NCBI GenBank assembly: GCA_900551925.1
Contig: URXR01000004.1
Coordinates: forward strand, 1 to 36,625
DNA from: an uncultured Mycoplasmatota bacterium
GTDB taxonomy: Bacteria; Bacillota_I; Bacilli_A; RF39; UBA660
Direction of reading: 5' to 3'
DNA: 36,625 nucleotides
Position 1 is the stretch's first letter, and each line of letters starts with the position of its first letter. The position numbers and the translations under genes were made by a program. Below, piece after piece: positions 1 to 7,375 of this stretch. The notes beneath the pieces were generated by a model. That model had not been told where the DNA came from, made no database searches, and saw only the letters and a program-made list of their open reading frames with translations.

Positions 1-143
1 GTTATCTATGTGAAATACCCTCTCTATTTTCTGTCTAAAATATTGACAAAATCCCAGCAAAAATTTCTTTTATTTTCTTCATTTTACTACTACTTTCTTT
101 AGTTTTATATATTATAATTATACAAATTTTTTATATTTTGTGC

Positions 144-176
144 AAGTAAAAAAGATAAACTATTCTTTATCTTTTA
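144..176 (-). terminator. Intrinsic terminator of mutL
   Basis: Read on the minus strand, a 10-bp A/T-rich stem (arms 175-166 and 159-150) is followed by a short T run. The mutL stop codon lies at the start of the 5' arm. Confidence 0.6.
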
Positions 177-1934
177 CATAACTCTCTTAAATAATTTCTC
201 AAGTTCATAATAACTATAATTTATAATAGTAGGTCTACCATGAGGACAAGTATAAGGATTATCACATAATAATAATTTTTCTAAAAGTTTATCTGCTTCT
301 TCTAAAGAAATATAATCATTAGCCTTAATTGCCATTTTACAAGATAAAGTTATCGCAATTCTCTCATTAAACTTTTCCTTGGAAAACTCCTTAGTACTTA
401 GAATTACTTCAATGATCTTTCTAAGTTTTAAAGTAACATACTTATCTCCAAGCCATTTTGGATGACTTCTAATTATAATGGTATTTATACCAAACTCTTC
501 AAAAGAAATATTTAACTTTCTAAGTTCCTCAAACTTAGTTTTTAAATTTATATATTCTTCATTGGTAAACTCTAGTTTTATTGGGACTAAAAGATCAATA
601 TAACTGTTATCTTCTTTTCCTAATTCTTTTAAATAATACTCATAATTTATTCTTTCCATTGCAGCATGTTGATCAATAATATACATCCCATCATCATTTT
701 CCCCAATTATATAAGTAGCATGAACTATTCCAACAGGATTAATTTTTTTTGGAATATTACGTTTTACATCACTTTTAACATCATCTGGAAACTCATAAGA
801 ACTCTCTTCTTCTTTGATATTAAAATCAAATTCTATTTCCTCATACTCTGGTTTTATTTCTTCTTTTTTAAAATCAAGTTTATCATTTAAAGTACTAATT
901 TCCGAAATATTAGTAACAACTTTATCTTCTGATTTTATTTCAGGTACTAAAACAAGTTTTTTTAAAGCTTCACTTGTAACATTATAAATAAGTTCTTTAA
1001 GTTCTTCTAATTTAGAAAACTTAACATCCATTTTTGTAGGATGAACATTAACATCAACAAGCCAAGGATCAGTTTCAATATTTAAAACTACTATAGGATA
1101 TCTATTAATTGGTAAATATGTATGATAAGCCTCCAAAATAGTTTTAGTAATATCATTATTCTTTACATATCTCCCATTTACAAGTAATGTTATAAAATTT
1201 CTAGAAGCTCTATTAACTTCAGGATAAGATATATACCCACTTATCTCATAATCACTATTTTCTCCCACTATCTTAACCATCTTTTTAGTAACATCAAGTC
1301 CATAAATACTATTAATAACTTTAAGTAAATTACCACTTCCATCAGTATTTAATAATTTTCTATCATCATTTACAAGAGAAAATTTTATATCTGGATAACA
1401 AAGAGCCATCCTATTAAGATAAGAAGTAATATTAGCAAGCTCAGTATGTAAATTTTTCAAATACTTTAATCTTGCGGGAGTATTAAAAAATAAATCATTA
1501 ACTTCAATCAAAGTACCTTTCCTTAAATTAGAACTTTGAATATCCTTAGTTTTCCCACCTTCTAATAAAATTTTAGTTCCCTCATCACCATCAGAAGTTT
1601 CTAAAACCATCTTAGAAACTGAAGCAATCGAAGGAAGTGCTTCTCCTCTAAAACCTAAAGTCTTTATATTAAACAAATCATCATCTTCATAGATTTTACT
1701 AGTAGCATGCCTTTTTAAAGCTAAAGTAGCATCTTCTCTATTCATCCCCACTCCATCATCTACTACTTTAATTTGCTTAACACCTGACTCTTTTAATTCT
1801 ACTTTTATATTTCTAGCTTTAGCATCAATACTATTTTCTACTAATTCTTTAACTACATTCATTAACGATTCTACTACTTCACCTGCTGCTATTTTATTAG
1901 ATAAAGTAATATCCATTACTCTTACTTTATTCAT
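174..1934 (-). CDS. mutL: DNA mismatch repair endonuclease MutL
   Basis: MutL couples mismatch recognition by MutS to strand incision. The N-terminal GHKL ATPase shows KELVENSIDA (catalytic Glu30 and Mg-binding Asn34 counted from MNKV), DDGVGM and GFRGEALPSIASVS. The C-terminal domain has the nuclease motif DQHA-x2-E-x4-E (DQHAAMERINYE), SCKMAIKAND and CPHGRP, so this is the nicking type of MutL typical of bacteria without MutH. At 586 residues it is of normal length. I start at ATG 1934: an in-frame GTG at 1943 is part of the ribosome-binding region (AAAGGGTGAGG) and overlaps the previous gene's stop. Oddly, the nearly invariant ERPxSVVKEL stretch reads ESLMNVVKEL. The usual partner mutS is not next to it; a prepilin-like gene lies 5 nt upstream. 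Confidence 0.96.
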   Translation of the reverse strand: MNKVRVMDITLSNKIAAGEVVESLMNVVKELVENSIDAKARNIKVELKESGVKQIKVVDDGVGMNREDATLALKRHATSKIYEDDDLFNIKTLGFRGEALPSIASVSKMVLETSDGDEGTKILLEGGKTKDIQSSNLRKGTLIEVNDLFFNTPARLKYLKNLHTELANITSYLNRMALCYPDIKFSLVNDDRKLLNTDGSGNLLKVINSIYGLDVTKKMVKIVGENSDYEISGYISYPEVNRASRNFITLLVNGRYVKNNDITKTILEAYHTYLPINRYPIVVLNIETDPWLVDVNVHPTKMDVKFSKLEELKELIYNVTSEALKKLVLVPEIKSEDKVVTNISEISTLNDKLDFKKEEIKPEYEEIEFDFNIKEEESSYEFPDDVKSDVKRNIPKKINPVGIVHATYIIGENDDGMYIIDQHAAMERINYEYYLKELGKEDNSYIDLLVPIKLEFTNEEYINLKTKFEELRKLNISFEEFGINTIIIRSHPKWLGDKYVTLKLRKIIEVILSTKEFSKEKFNERIAITLSCKMAIKANDYISLEEADKLLEKLLLCDNPYTCPHGRPTIINYSYYELEKLFKRVM

Positions 1935-1939
1935 TAACC

Positions 1940-2515
1940 TCACCCTTTAAAATATCTACATAAACTATCACTATCATTAAAATCATCTAAAAGTACTTCT
2001 CTATCAGTTTTTAAATATATACATGTGATCTCTTCTTTTGATGGTTCAAATGAGCCGGCACTTGCCTTTTGACATGATTTAGAAAGTTCATAGTCATTAC
2101 CTTTTTTCACCTTAGTAGCATTTACCACACAAGTACCATCTTTTACATAATCACTCTCACCTTTACCACTTGTATAACTAGAATTACTAAGTAAATCGCC
2201 TTTCACTTCAATAGCTAAATAACTATCTTCAGTAACCTCATCACAAGTAAGTTTTTCACCATTATAAGCTATATCCATGATAATTTCTCCATCTTGACAA
2301 AAACTGATTTCTGAACTTGGAGTCTTTCCTTGTAAATATAAATCAGAACGACGATCATCATAAGCTGCTTCAATTGTTGAATGAAGATTAATAAGTTCTT
2401 TTTCTCTAACATCCTGTCTATATCTAGTAACCCCAATTACTACTGTTCCCGATAATATTCCCAGTATAACTATTACCGCTAAAAGTTCCATAATTGTAAA
2501 TCCCCTATTATTCAT
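1940..2515 (-). CDS. Prepilin-type N-terminal methylation protein (pseudopilin-like)
   Basis: The N-terminus MNNRGFTIMELLAVIVILG is a class III prepilin signal: cleavage would fall after Gly5, leaving a methylated Phe, with Glu at +5 and a hydrophobic helix behind it. Such proteins assemble into type IV pili, type II secretion or competence pseudopili after processing by a PilD/ComC peptidase. The remaining ~160 residues are a soluble, acidic domain with six cysteines visible in three zones, possibly disulphide-bonded; I cannot match it to a named pilin. ATG 2515 is preferred over an upstream GTG because AGAGAGGTG sits just before it. The stop TGA overlaps the start region of mutL, suggesting co-transcription. 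No pilus motor or peptidase gene is in the window, so assembly must be encoded elsewhere. Confidence 0.85.
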   Translation of the reverse strand: MNNRGFTIMELLAVIVILGILSGTVVIGVTRYRQDVREKELINLHSTIEAAYDDRRSDLYLQGKTPSSEISFCQDGEIIMDIAYNGEKLTCDEVTEDSYLAIEVKGDLLSNSSYTSGKGESDYVKDGTCVVNATKVKKGNDYELSKSCQKASAGSFEPSKEEITCIYLKTDREVLLDDFNDSDSLCRYFKG

Positions 2516-2557
2516 AATTAGCACCTCTCTTATACTACAATTTTATCACAAAAATAA

Positions 2558-2590
2558 AACAAAAAAAAGACAATATTAATAATATAGTCT
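2558..2590 (-). terminator. Intrinsic terminator downstream of the 2637-3119 gene
   Basis: On the minus strand an AGAC...GTCT stem with complementary A/T-rich interior is followed by eight T residues. It separates the hypothetical gene from the prepilin gene, which therefore probably has its own promoter. Confidence 0.6.
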
Positions 2591-2636
2591 CTAAAAATTA
2601 TAAATAGATTCTTTTCAAAATTAAATATCTTAAAAC

Positions 2637-3119
2637 TTAAAAATCACTTCTTGTTTTAGAAGAAGTATTCTTTAATCTTTGAAACATCTCTCTTAAACTT
2701 ACCATATCACTTTTAGAAGTTATATCACTAGATTCATTATATTTTAAATATCTTTTATTTTCCTGATAAGAGACACTTCTTTTAATATTTACTCCTAAAA
2801 GTTCACTTTTATAAAGTTCTTGTATAAAATCACCATCTAAAAAATAATTTTTAGTAAGTAAAATACTATTATCTAACATTGTTAATCTATATTTATAGAC
2901 TGTATCTAAAATAGCATCAATGCTAATCTTATATCCTATACATTTTTTATTATCATCTAAAATTGACCTACATAATACTTTTTTATCATCATCAAGTATT
3001 ACACTTTGTTTTAATTGCCAAATCTCTAATTCTGGCAAAAGTTCTTTAACTTCATTAAAAATCTCTTCAATATCACATCCGCAATATTTTATAAAATCTT
3101 CATTGAAACTATTTTTCAT
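2637..3119 (-). CDS. Hypothetical protein, about 160 residues
   Basis: I do not recognise this protein. It is hydrophilic, without signal peptide or membrane segment, and rich in Leu, Asp and Lys. A CGC motif near residue 13 and a further Cys in each of two DDxKK(V/C)LC/IG-like segments (about 45-65) are visible; the C-terminus is basic and Ser-rich. ATG 3119 follows AGGTGATTAAA, the local ribosome-binding pattern; the in-frame GTG at 3128 is part of that site. It lies about 50 nt behind the Nudix gene on the same strand and may be transcribed with it, and it ends in its own terminator. Confidence 0.7.
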   Translation of the reverse strand: MKNSFNEDFIKYCGCDIEEIFNEVKELLPELEIWQLKQSVILDDDKKVLCRSILDDNKKCIGYKISIDAILDTVYKYRLTMLDNSILLTKNYFLDGDFIQELYKSELLGVNIKRSVSYQENKRYLKYNESSDITSKSDMVSLREMFQRLKNTSSKTRSDF

Positions 3120-3171
3120 TTTAATCACCTATATATTTATATGATGATTATAAAATAAGTTGACTATAATT

Positions 3172-3585
3172 TTAATAACTAAAATCATTAAGATAAGAAA
3201 TAACTTCATTTAAAAGCATTTTATCATCATCATGCGTAACTAAATCAAAAGCTTCTTTAAAACTAACCCATTTAAATGATTTTATCTCTTCTTCTTGTAC
3301 TATTACCTTCTCATTAATAGGACTACCTAAAAAATAAACTACATCTTTAAGAACATTCTCTTTAGGAGAATAAGTAATAACTTTTCTAAAACCAGAAATT
3401 AGTTTAACATCTAAATTAGTTTCCTCTTTAACTTCTCTTAAAGCTGTTTCTTCTTCTGTTTCATTTTCTTCTACATGTCCTTTTGGATAAGAAATATGAC
3501 CTTTTTGATGTTCTAATAATAAAATTTTAAATTCTTCATTCTCTCTTTTTATCACTATCACTCCACATGATTTTTCTTTTTTCAT
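3172..3585 (-). CDS. Nudix hydrolase, Ap4A-hydrolase-like
   Basis: A complete Nudix box is present: G-x5-E-x7-REV-x-EE (GHVEENETEEETALREVKEE, residues about 36-55), which binds divalent metal and cleaves nucleoside diphosphates linked to another group X. The preceding CGVIVI...LLLEHQKGHISYPKGH and short total length (137 residues) resemble asymmetric diadenosine tetraphosphate hydrolases and NTP-sanitising Nudix enzymes; the substrate cannot be fixed from sequence. ATG is preceded by a strong AAAGGAGG. A TATAAT at 3610-3605 on the minus strand is a probable -10, but no good -35 is evident. Divergent from sigK. Confidence 0.88.
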   Translation of the reverse strand: MKKEKSCGVIVIKRENEEFKILLLEHQKGHISYPKGHVEENETEEETALREVKEETNLDVKLISGFRKVITYSPKENVLKDVVYFLGSPINEKVIVQEEEIKSFKWVSFKEAFDLVTHDDDKMLLNEVISYLNDFSY

Positions 3586-3668
3586 TCTTTACCTCCTTTA
3601 ATTAATTATAAACTATTTTTCTCTTAAATAAATGACAAATTTAAACATATTATTTATTAGGTGATCAA

Positions 3669-4364
3669 ATGTTAGTAAGTTTACTTAGTGTTTTAAAAAC
3701 ATTAATGCTTTTTAAAACCTCATACTCTAATAATGTTTTTAAAGAACCTCTTTCTAAGGAAGAAGAAGAAAAATATATCGACTTGCTTCTAAAAAAAGAT
3801 AAAGAAGCTAGAGATAAACTAATTGAACACAATCTAAGATTAGTAGCCCATATAACTAAAAAATATGAAAACACCAAAATTGATAATGATGACTTAATCT
3901 CTATTGGAACAATTGGCCTAATCAAAGGAATAGACTCTTATTCTAAAAAACATGGTACTAAAATTACTACTTACTGTGCTAGGTGTATTGAAAATGAAAT
4001 TTTAATGTATTTTAGAAGCAATAAAAAAAACAGTAACAATATCTCTTTAGATGATCCCATTGGTTATGATAAAGAAGGAAATGATATCACTATTTTAGAT
4101 GTTTTAAAAACTCCTAAACCAGATTATATTGAAGATATGTTTAAAAAAGAAAATATCAAATCTTTAAACACTTATCTAAAAAAATTAACCCCTAGAGAAC
4201 AAGAAATAATCATTAAAAGATATGGATTAGGTTCTTATAAAGAACAAACTCAAAAAGAAATTGCTAAAGATTTAAATATTTCTCGTAGTTATGTATCTAG
4301 AATTGAAAAAAGAGCTATTACCAAAATTTTAAGAGAATTTATCAAAAACAAAGAAGTAAAATAG
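3669..4364 (+). CDS. sigK: RNA polymerase sporulation sigma factor SigK
   Basis: SigK directs late mother-cell transcription during endospore formation. The sequence follows Bacillus SigK closely: an N-terminal hydrophobic pro-sequence (about residues 1-20) leading into SYSNNVFKEPLS, then LIEHNLRLVAHITKKYENT, DDLISIGTIGLIKGI, TTYCARCIENEILM, a DPIGYDKEGNDITILDVLK linker and the region-4 helix-turn-helix TQKEIAKDLNISRSYVSRIE. The pro-sequence is the part removed by SpoIVFB in Bacillus, so the product is probably made as inactive pro-SigK. The gene is continuous, with no skin-type insertion. Start ATG follows AGGTGATCAA. A terminator follows the gene. The upstream region has only a weak resemblance to a SigE promoter. 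Confidence 0.95.
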   Translation: MLVSLLSVLKTLMLFKTSYSNNVFKEPLSKEEEEKYIDLLLKKDKEARDKLIEHNLRLVAHITKKYENTKIDNDDLISIGTIGLIKGIDSYSKKHGTKITTYCARCIENEILMYFRSNKKNSNNISLDDPIGYDKEGNDITILDVLKTPKPDYIEDMFKKENIKSLNTYLKKLTPREQEIIIKRYGLGSYKEQTQKEIAKDLNISRSYVSRIEKRAITKILREFIKNKEVK

Positions 4365-4374
4365 ACTTTTCTCT

Positions 4375-4394
4375 AAAAGACTAAGTCTTTTTTC
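4375..4394 (+). terminator. Intrinsic terminator of sigK
   Basis: Stem AAAAGAC (4375-4381), loop TAA, stem GTCTTTT (4385-4391), continuing into a T run. It lies 10 nt after the sigK stop. Confidence 0.8.
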
Positions 4395-4410
4395 TTTAAA
4401 AAATCTAAAA

Positions 4411-4439
4411 TTGTCACGATAAACTATTTATAGTATAAT
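4411..4439 (+). promoter_or_regulatory. Housekeeping-type promoter of tmcAL
   Basis: TTGTCA (4411-4416), 17-nt spacer, TATAAT (4434-4439). The expected start point is about 10 nt ahead of the tmcAL coding start region, so the leader is very short. Confidence 0.75.
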
Positions 4440-4455
4440 TAAAGAGGTGATAACT

Positions 4456-5577
4456 ATGGAAATAATTGGAATAATCGCAGAATATAACCCCTTTCATACC
4501 GGGCATAAATATCACATAGAAAAAATTAAAGAAATGTATCCTGATTCTTTACTTGTCGCTGTTATCTCAACAACTTTTACCCAGCGTGGCGAAATAAGTG
4601 TTTTAAATAAATGGGATAAAACCAAAATAGCCCTTGATAATGATATTGATTTAGTAATTGAACTACCATTTATCTATGCTACTCAAAGTGCCGATATTTT
4701 TGCCAAAGGAGCTTTAACTATTTTAAATGCTTTAAAAGTAGAAAAAATAGTTTTTGGAAGTGAATCTAATGATATAAAAACTTTAGAAAAAATTGCTAAA
4801 CTGCAGCTTAATAATCCCGAATTTGACAAGGAAGTAAAACATTTCTTAGCTAAAGGCTATAACTACCCTACTAGTCTTTCCTTAGCTATAGATAAATTTA
4901 ATTTAGAAAAGATAACTTCTCCTAATGATTTATTAGGAATCTCTTACATAAAAGAAATAATCAAAAATAACTATAATATTACTCCAATTACTATAAAAAG
5001 AACTAATAATTATCATGGAAATAATAAAAATACTAAATATTTAAGTGCCACTGAACTTAGAAATAAATTAAATTCTAACCAAAATATAAAAACATATCTA
5101 ACTTATGATGAAAAACTTTTATATAAAAATATAAATATTTTCCCCTTTTTAAAATACAAAATAATTATTGATTCTAATAATTTAAACCAATATCAAACTG
5201 TTGATGAAGGAATAGAAAATAGAATAAAAAAATATCTAAATAATGCCACTACTACCGAAGAATTAATAACTAAAATAAAATGTAAACGTTATACTTATAA
5301 TAAAATAAATAGAATGCTTATTCATATTCTTACCTCTTTAACTAAACAAGAAGCTAAAACAGAAATTGAATATCTAAAAGTATTAGGATTTAATCATAAT
5401 GGAAAAAACTATTTAAATAAAATAAAAAAAGAAACAACTCTTCCAATTATTACCAATTATAAAAAAATAAATAATTCTATGCTAGATATAGAATATAGAG
5501 TTTTAAAAATATACTCTCTTCTAGTAAATGATAATAATCTAATCGAAAGAGAACTAAAAAAACCTATCCAAAAATAG
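4456..5577 (+). CDS. tmcAL: tRNA(Met) cytidine acetate ligase TmcAL (YlbM)
   Basis: TmcAL uses acetate and ATP to acetylate C34 of elongator tRNA-Met, securing AUG decoding. The N-terminus MEIIGIIAEYNPFHTGH contains the nucleotidyltransferase HxGH motif (His14, His17), followed by the family-typical ISTTFTQRGE, WDKTKIALDNDIDLVIELPF and FGSES segments. 373 residues is close to the family length, with a somewhat short C-terminal part. ATG 4456 is chosen because GAGGTGATAACT precedes it; the upstream in-frame GTG at 4447 is part of that site. The last ~50 nt of the gene, including stop and terminator, are duplicated 1.8 kb downstream at 7312-7375, so this gene's 3' end looks like an insertion site. 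Confidence 0.93.
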   Translation: MEIIGIIAEYNPFHTGHKYHIEKIKEMYPDSLLVAVISTTFTQRGEISVLNKWDKTKIALDNDIDLVIELPFIYATQSADIFAKGALTILNALKVEKIVFGSESNDIKTLEKIAKLQLNNPEFDKEVKHFLAKGYNYPTSLSLAIDKFNLEKITSPNDLLGISYIKEIIKNNYNITPITIKRTNNYHGNNKNTKYLSATELRNKLNSNQNIKTYLTYDEKLLYKNINIFPFLKYKIIIDSNNLNQYQTVDEGIENRIKKYLNNATTTEELITKIKCKRYTYNKINRMLIHILTSLTKQEAKTEIEYLKVLGFNHNGKNYLNKIKKETTLPIITNYKKINNSMLDIEYRVLKIYSLLVNDNNLIERELKKPIQK

Positions 5578-5588
5578 GTTTTTTAAAT
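5525..5588 (+). repeat. Direct repeat copy 1: 3' end of tmcAL plus terminator
   Basis: This 64-bp segment matches 7312-7375 at 62 positions; 5536-5588 is identical to 7323-7375. The two differences (5532 T/C and 5535 T/C) are both synonymous third-codon positions of tmcAL. It spans the last codons of tmcAL, its stop and the terminator hairpin, and forms the left boundary of the islet. Confidence 0.9.
5556..5584 (+). terminator. tmcAL terminator (copy 1)
   Basis: Stem AAAACCTAT / ATAGGTTTT (arms 5559-5567 and 5574-5582), loop of six, T run after. The tmcAL stop TAG (5575-5577) sits inside the 3' arm. The structure is symmetrical enough to also end the minus-strand gene at 5598. Confidence 0.8.
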
Positions 5589-5597
5589 GTTATCTAA

Positions 5598-7043
5598 TTA
5601 TTTTTTAAATCTATATTTTGTGGGTTCTGATGGCTCTATTATATCTGAATCTAATAATAATGAAATAATTTCAGAAGCCCTTGATTTTTTTACATTAAAT
5701 AATCTCTCAACATCATCTCGTTTAAAACTATATTGATAGGTATATTTATGAAATAATTCATAAATTTTATTATTAGTATTTTTTGATATAGTAGATGGAA
5801 GATTTTTATACATTTTTATTATAAAATAATCTTCATCACTTACAACATTTCCGCTTAAAAATGAACTATTTTCTTCATAATAAAAATTTTGTTTTCCATA
5901 ATTTTTATTAGGTAAAATTACTTTAAATGTTGAAATATCTGAACTAAATTCTGGCTTAACATCATAATCATTATAAGATTCCATTATTCTGGTAAGTCCA
6001 CTACCTCTTCTTTCCATAAAATGTAATCTATTAAAAATATCTGAGATAACTCTATTCCTTCTTACTGAAGAGATTTTTCTAATATCCAAATTTTGGACAA
6101 AACTACCATCAATCATTCCTCCAGGAGATATTATCTCTAATCTATTATCATACATATCTATATGAATTTCAGAACCAGTTATTTGATAATCTCTATGTAT
6201 AATTGCATTCACTATAGATTCACGAACAGCTCTAAGTGGATAATCTTCATTTTCGATCCTTTTCATCCCTTTAATTTCCCATCTGTTCTTAGAATTATTT
6301 TTAATAAATGCTTCTGCATTTATCAAAAGAGAGATAATACTTCCAGAATATTCTTTATCATCAATAGCATCACCATCAATAGAGCCTTTTACTAAACCCT
6401 TCCACCTTGTACAGAATATTCTTGATTGAATCAATAATCCTTGATCTGATAGTAAAAGCCCAGCATTAGTAACTTTTTTATCTTTTGTAATCAATTCAAG
6501 CGATATATAGTCTTTATCTTTATTTATCTCTCTATTGGTTTCTCTTTTTAATGTCGCATTTAACAATGTAAAACTGACATCTGTAATATCATATTTACTT
6601 GGTAATTCGTCATATGTCGTATTTTGACCTTTTAAAATCAAACTATCTAGTATATGTTTTGGAGCAGGTATCGATTGATTACCGGAACGAATAAATGCCT
6701 CTTTTCTTCCATCACTAGCATAATAATATGGAGTTCTAGGACCATCTCCTACTTTAATCTCAATAAAATCTTTATTATTTTCATTAAAAATTTTTAATTC
6801 ATATCTAGGCAATGGTGTTATTTTTTCATTTATTAATTCTGTTAATTTCTCAGAATCTTTTTTTACATTAATTAAACCTAGCGGAGCTTTATCTACATCT
6901 CTAACACCAAATAATAAAACACCTCCATTTGTATTTGCAAAAGCAGATATTGATTTTAACCAACTTTTAGGTTTTTTATATTCAATTTTTTCTTTAAAAT
7001 CAATATTAGAACTTTCTGCTTTTTCATAGTCATCTAATTTCAT
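5598..7043 (-). CDS. AlbA_2 (Schlafen-like) domain ATP-binding protein
   Basis: Residues about 10-130 form an AlbA_2 domain: SSNIDFKEKI, then SISAFANTNGGVLLFGV, a motif shared with Schlafen-type nucleic-acid-binding proteins. A GHKL-like ATP-binding domain follows, seen in RESIVNAIIHRDY (Glu and Asn of the N box), DNRLEIISPGGM and RRGSGLTRIM. The C-terminal ~70 residues look like a winged helix (RDDVERLFNVKKSRASEIIS). Members are loosely called transcriptional regulators or helicase-related ATPases and often sit in mobile or defence islands; the biochemical role is unknown. ATG 7043 follows GTGAGGTG; an upstream GTG (7055) overlaps that site. It is the only gene of the repeat-bounded islet and is preceded by a set of mutually exclusive hairpins that may control it. 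Confidence 0.85.
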   Translation of the reverse strand: MKLDDYEKAESSNIDFKEKIEYKKPKSWLKSISAFANTNGGVLLFGVRDVDKAPLGLINVKKDSEKLTELINEKITPLPRYELKIFNENNKDFIEIKVGDGPRTPYYYASDGRKEAFIRSGNQSIPAPKHILDSLILKGQNTTYDELPSKYDITDVSFTLLNATLKRETNREINKDKDYISLELITKDKKVTNAGLLLSDQGLLIQSRIFCTRWKGLVKGSIDGDAIDDKEYSGSIISLLINAEAFIKNNSKNRWEIKGMKRIENEDYPLRAVRESIVNAIIHRDYQITGSEIHIDMYDNRLEIISPGGMIDGSFVQNLDIRKISSVRRNRVISDIFNRLHFMERRGSGLTRIMESYNDYDVKPEFSSDISTFKVILPNKNYGKQNFYYEENSSFLSGNVVSDEDYFIIKMYKNLPSTISKNTNNKIYELFHKYTYQYSFKRDDVERLFNVKKSRASEIISLLLDSDIIEPSEPTKYRFKK

Positions 7044-7055
7044 AAAGCACCTCAC

Positions 7056-7311
7056 AATCTAATAACATTATACAATATTTTTTTGAATTTTTTGTTGTTT
7101 ATTATTGAACCAATATAAATTTTTGATAAAAACTGGACTTTTTCGTCAATACATTAAGAAAAGTCCAGTTATAACCGGACTTTTTATATTAAAAACCGGA
7201 TTTTAAACTTATGGTTTTAATTATTACTTTATTATTTACTTTTTTAATTACAATATATTTAATGAATTAGTTAGAAATCTATTCTCGTTAGTAAATAGGA
7301 AATCATAACAA
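7056..7311. other. Non-coding right part of the islet
   Basis: Apart from the hairpin block at 7125-7205, this stretch is A/T-rich without a convincing gene. A micro-ORF of 11 codons (minus, 7306-7271) lacks a ribosome-binding site. No strong sigma-A promoter for the AlbA_2 gene could be picked out. Confidence 0.5.
7125..7205 (-). promoter_or_regulatory. Leader with four mutually pairing segments (possible attenuator)
   Basis: On the minus strand four related segments follow one another: 1 (7204-7191), 2 (7185-7173, AAAAAGTCCGGTT), 3 (7170-7159, AACTGGACTTTT) and 4 (7143-7131, AAAAAGTCCAGTT), the last running into TTTATC. Segments 3 and 4 form a perfect 12-bp stem followed by a T-rich stretch. 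Segments 2 and 3 form an alternative stem with one G-U pair, which would be an A-C mismatch if read on the plus strand; this favours function in minus-strand RNA. Segment 1 can pair imperfectly with 2. The block lies about 85 nt ahead of the AlbA_2 gene start. No clear leader peptide with a ribosome-binding site and no strong promoter was found. Confidence 0.5.
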
Positions 7312-7375
7312 TAAATGACAACAATCTAATCGAAAGAGAACTAAAAAAACCTATCCAAAAATAGGTTTTTTAAAT
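7312..7375 (+). repeat. Direct repeat copy 2: duplicated tmcAL 3' end
   Basis: Partner of 5525-5588 (62 of 64 positions). Translated in the tmcAL frame it still encodes NDNNLIERELKKPIQK and the stop, with only synonymous differences, though it is now detached from any gene start. Its right end overlaps the last codons and stop of the dacA-type gene. Confidence 0.9.
7343..7371 (-). terminator. Terminator copy 2, serving the dacA-type gene
   Basis: Same hairpin as at 5556-5584. On the minus strand it begins right at the dacA stop (7372-7370) and ends in a run of T, so it terminates the carboxypeptidase gene. Confidence 0.75.

Larger units (their letters stand above)
5525..7375. mobile_element. 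Candidate inserted islet bounded by tmcAL 3'-end repeats
   Basis: Between two copies of the tmcAL tail lies a 1.7-kb segment holding one gene (AlbA_2/HATPase protein) and a non-coding leader. Removing one copy plus the segment would restore a simple convergent pair, tmcAL and the dacA-type gene, sharing one bidirectional terminator and nearly overlapping at their stops. That is the footprint of insertion with duplication or replacement of a gene end. No integrase, transposase or terminal inverted repeat is visible, so movement would need an outside recombinase or homologous recombination. The presence of the repeat is certain; the insertion mechanism is inferred. Confidence 0.65.

Noticed and set aside
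35..82. 15-codon open frame on the minus strand (MKKIKEIFAGILSIF)
   Set aside because: No ribosome-binding site, very short, and typical of chance frames in A/T-rich spacer.
3624..3653. SigE-like promoter (AAATA ... CATATTAT) before sigK
   Set aside because: The match to the SigE consensus is partial and spacing uncertain in such A/T-rich DNA; not strong enough to list.
7125..7205. CRISPR or transposon terminal repeats
   Set aside because: The repeats are short, mutually inverted and without spacers or a transposase; pairing logic fits RNA structure better.
5598..7375. Tandem duplication by assembly error at the tmcAL end
   Set aside because: The copies differ at two synonymous sites and have different flanks on both sides, so a simple assembly artefact is unlikely, though reads should be examined.
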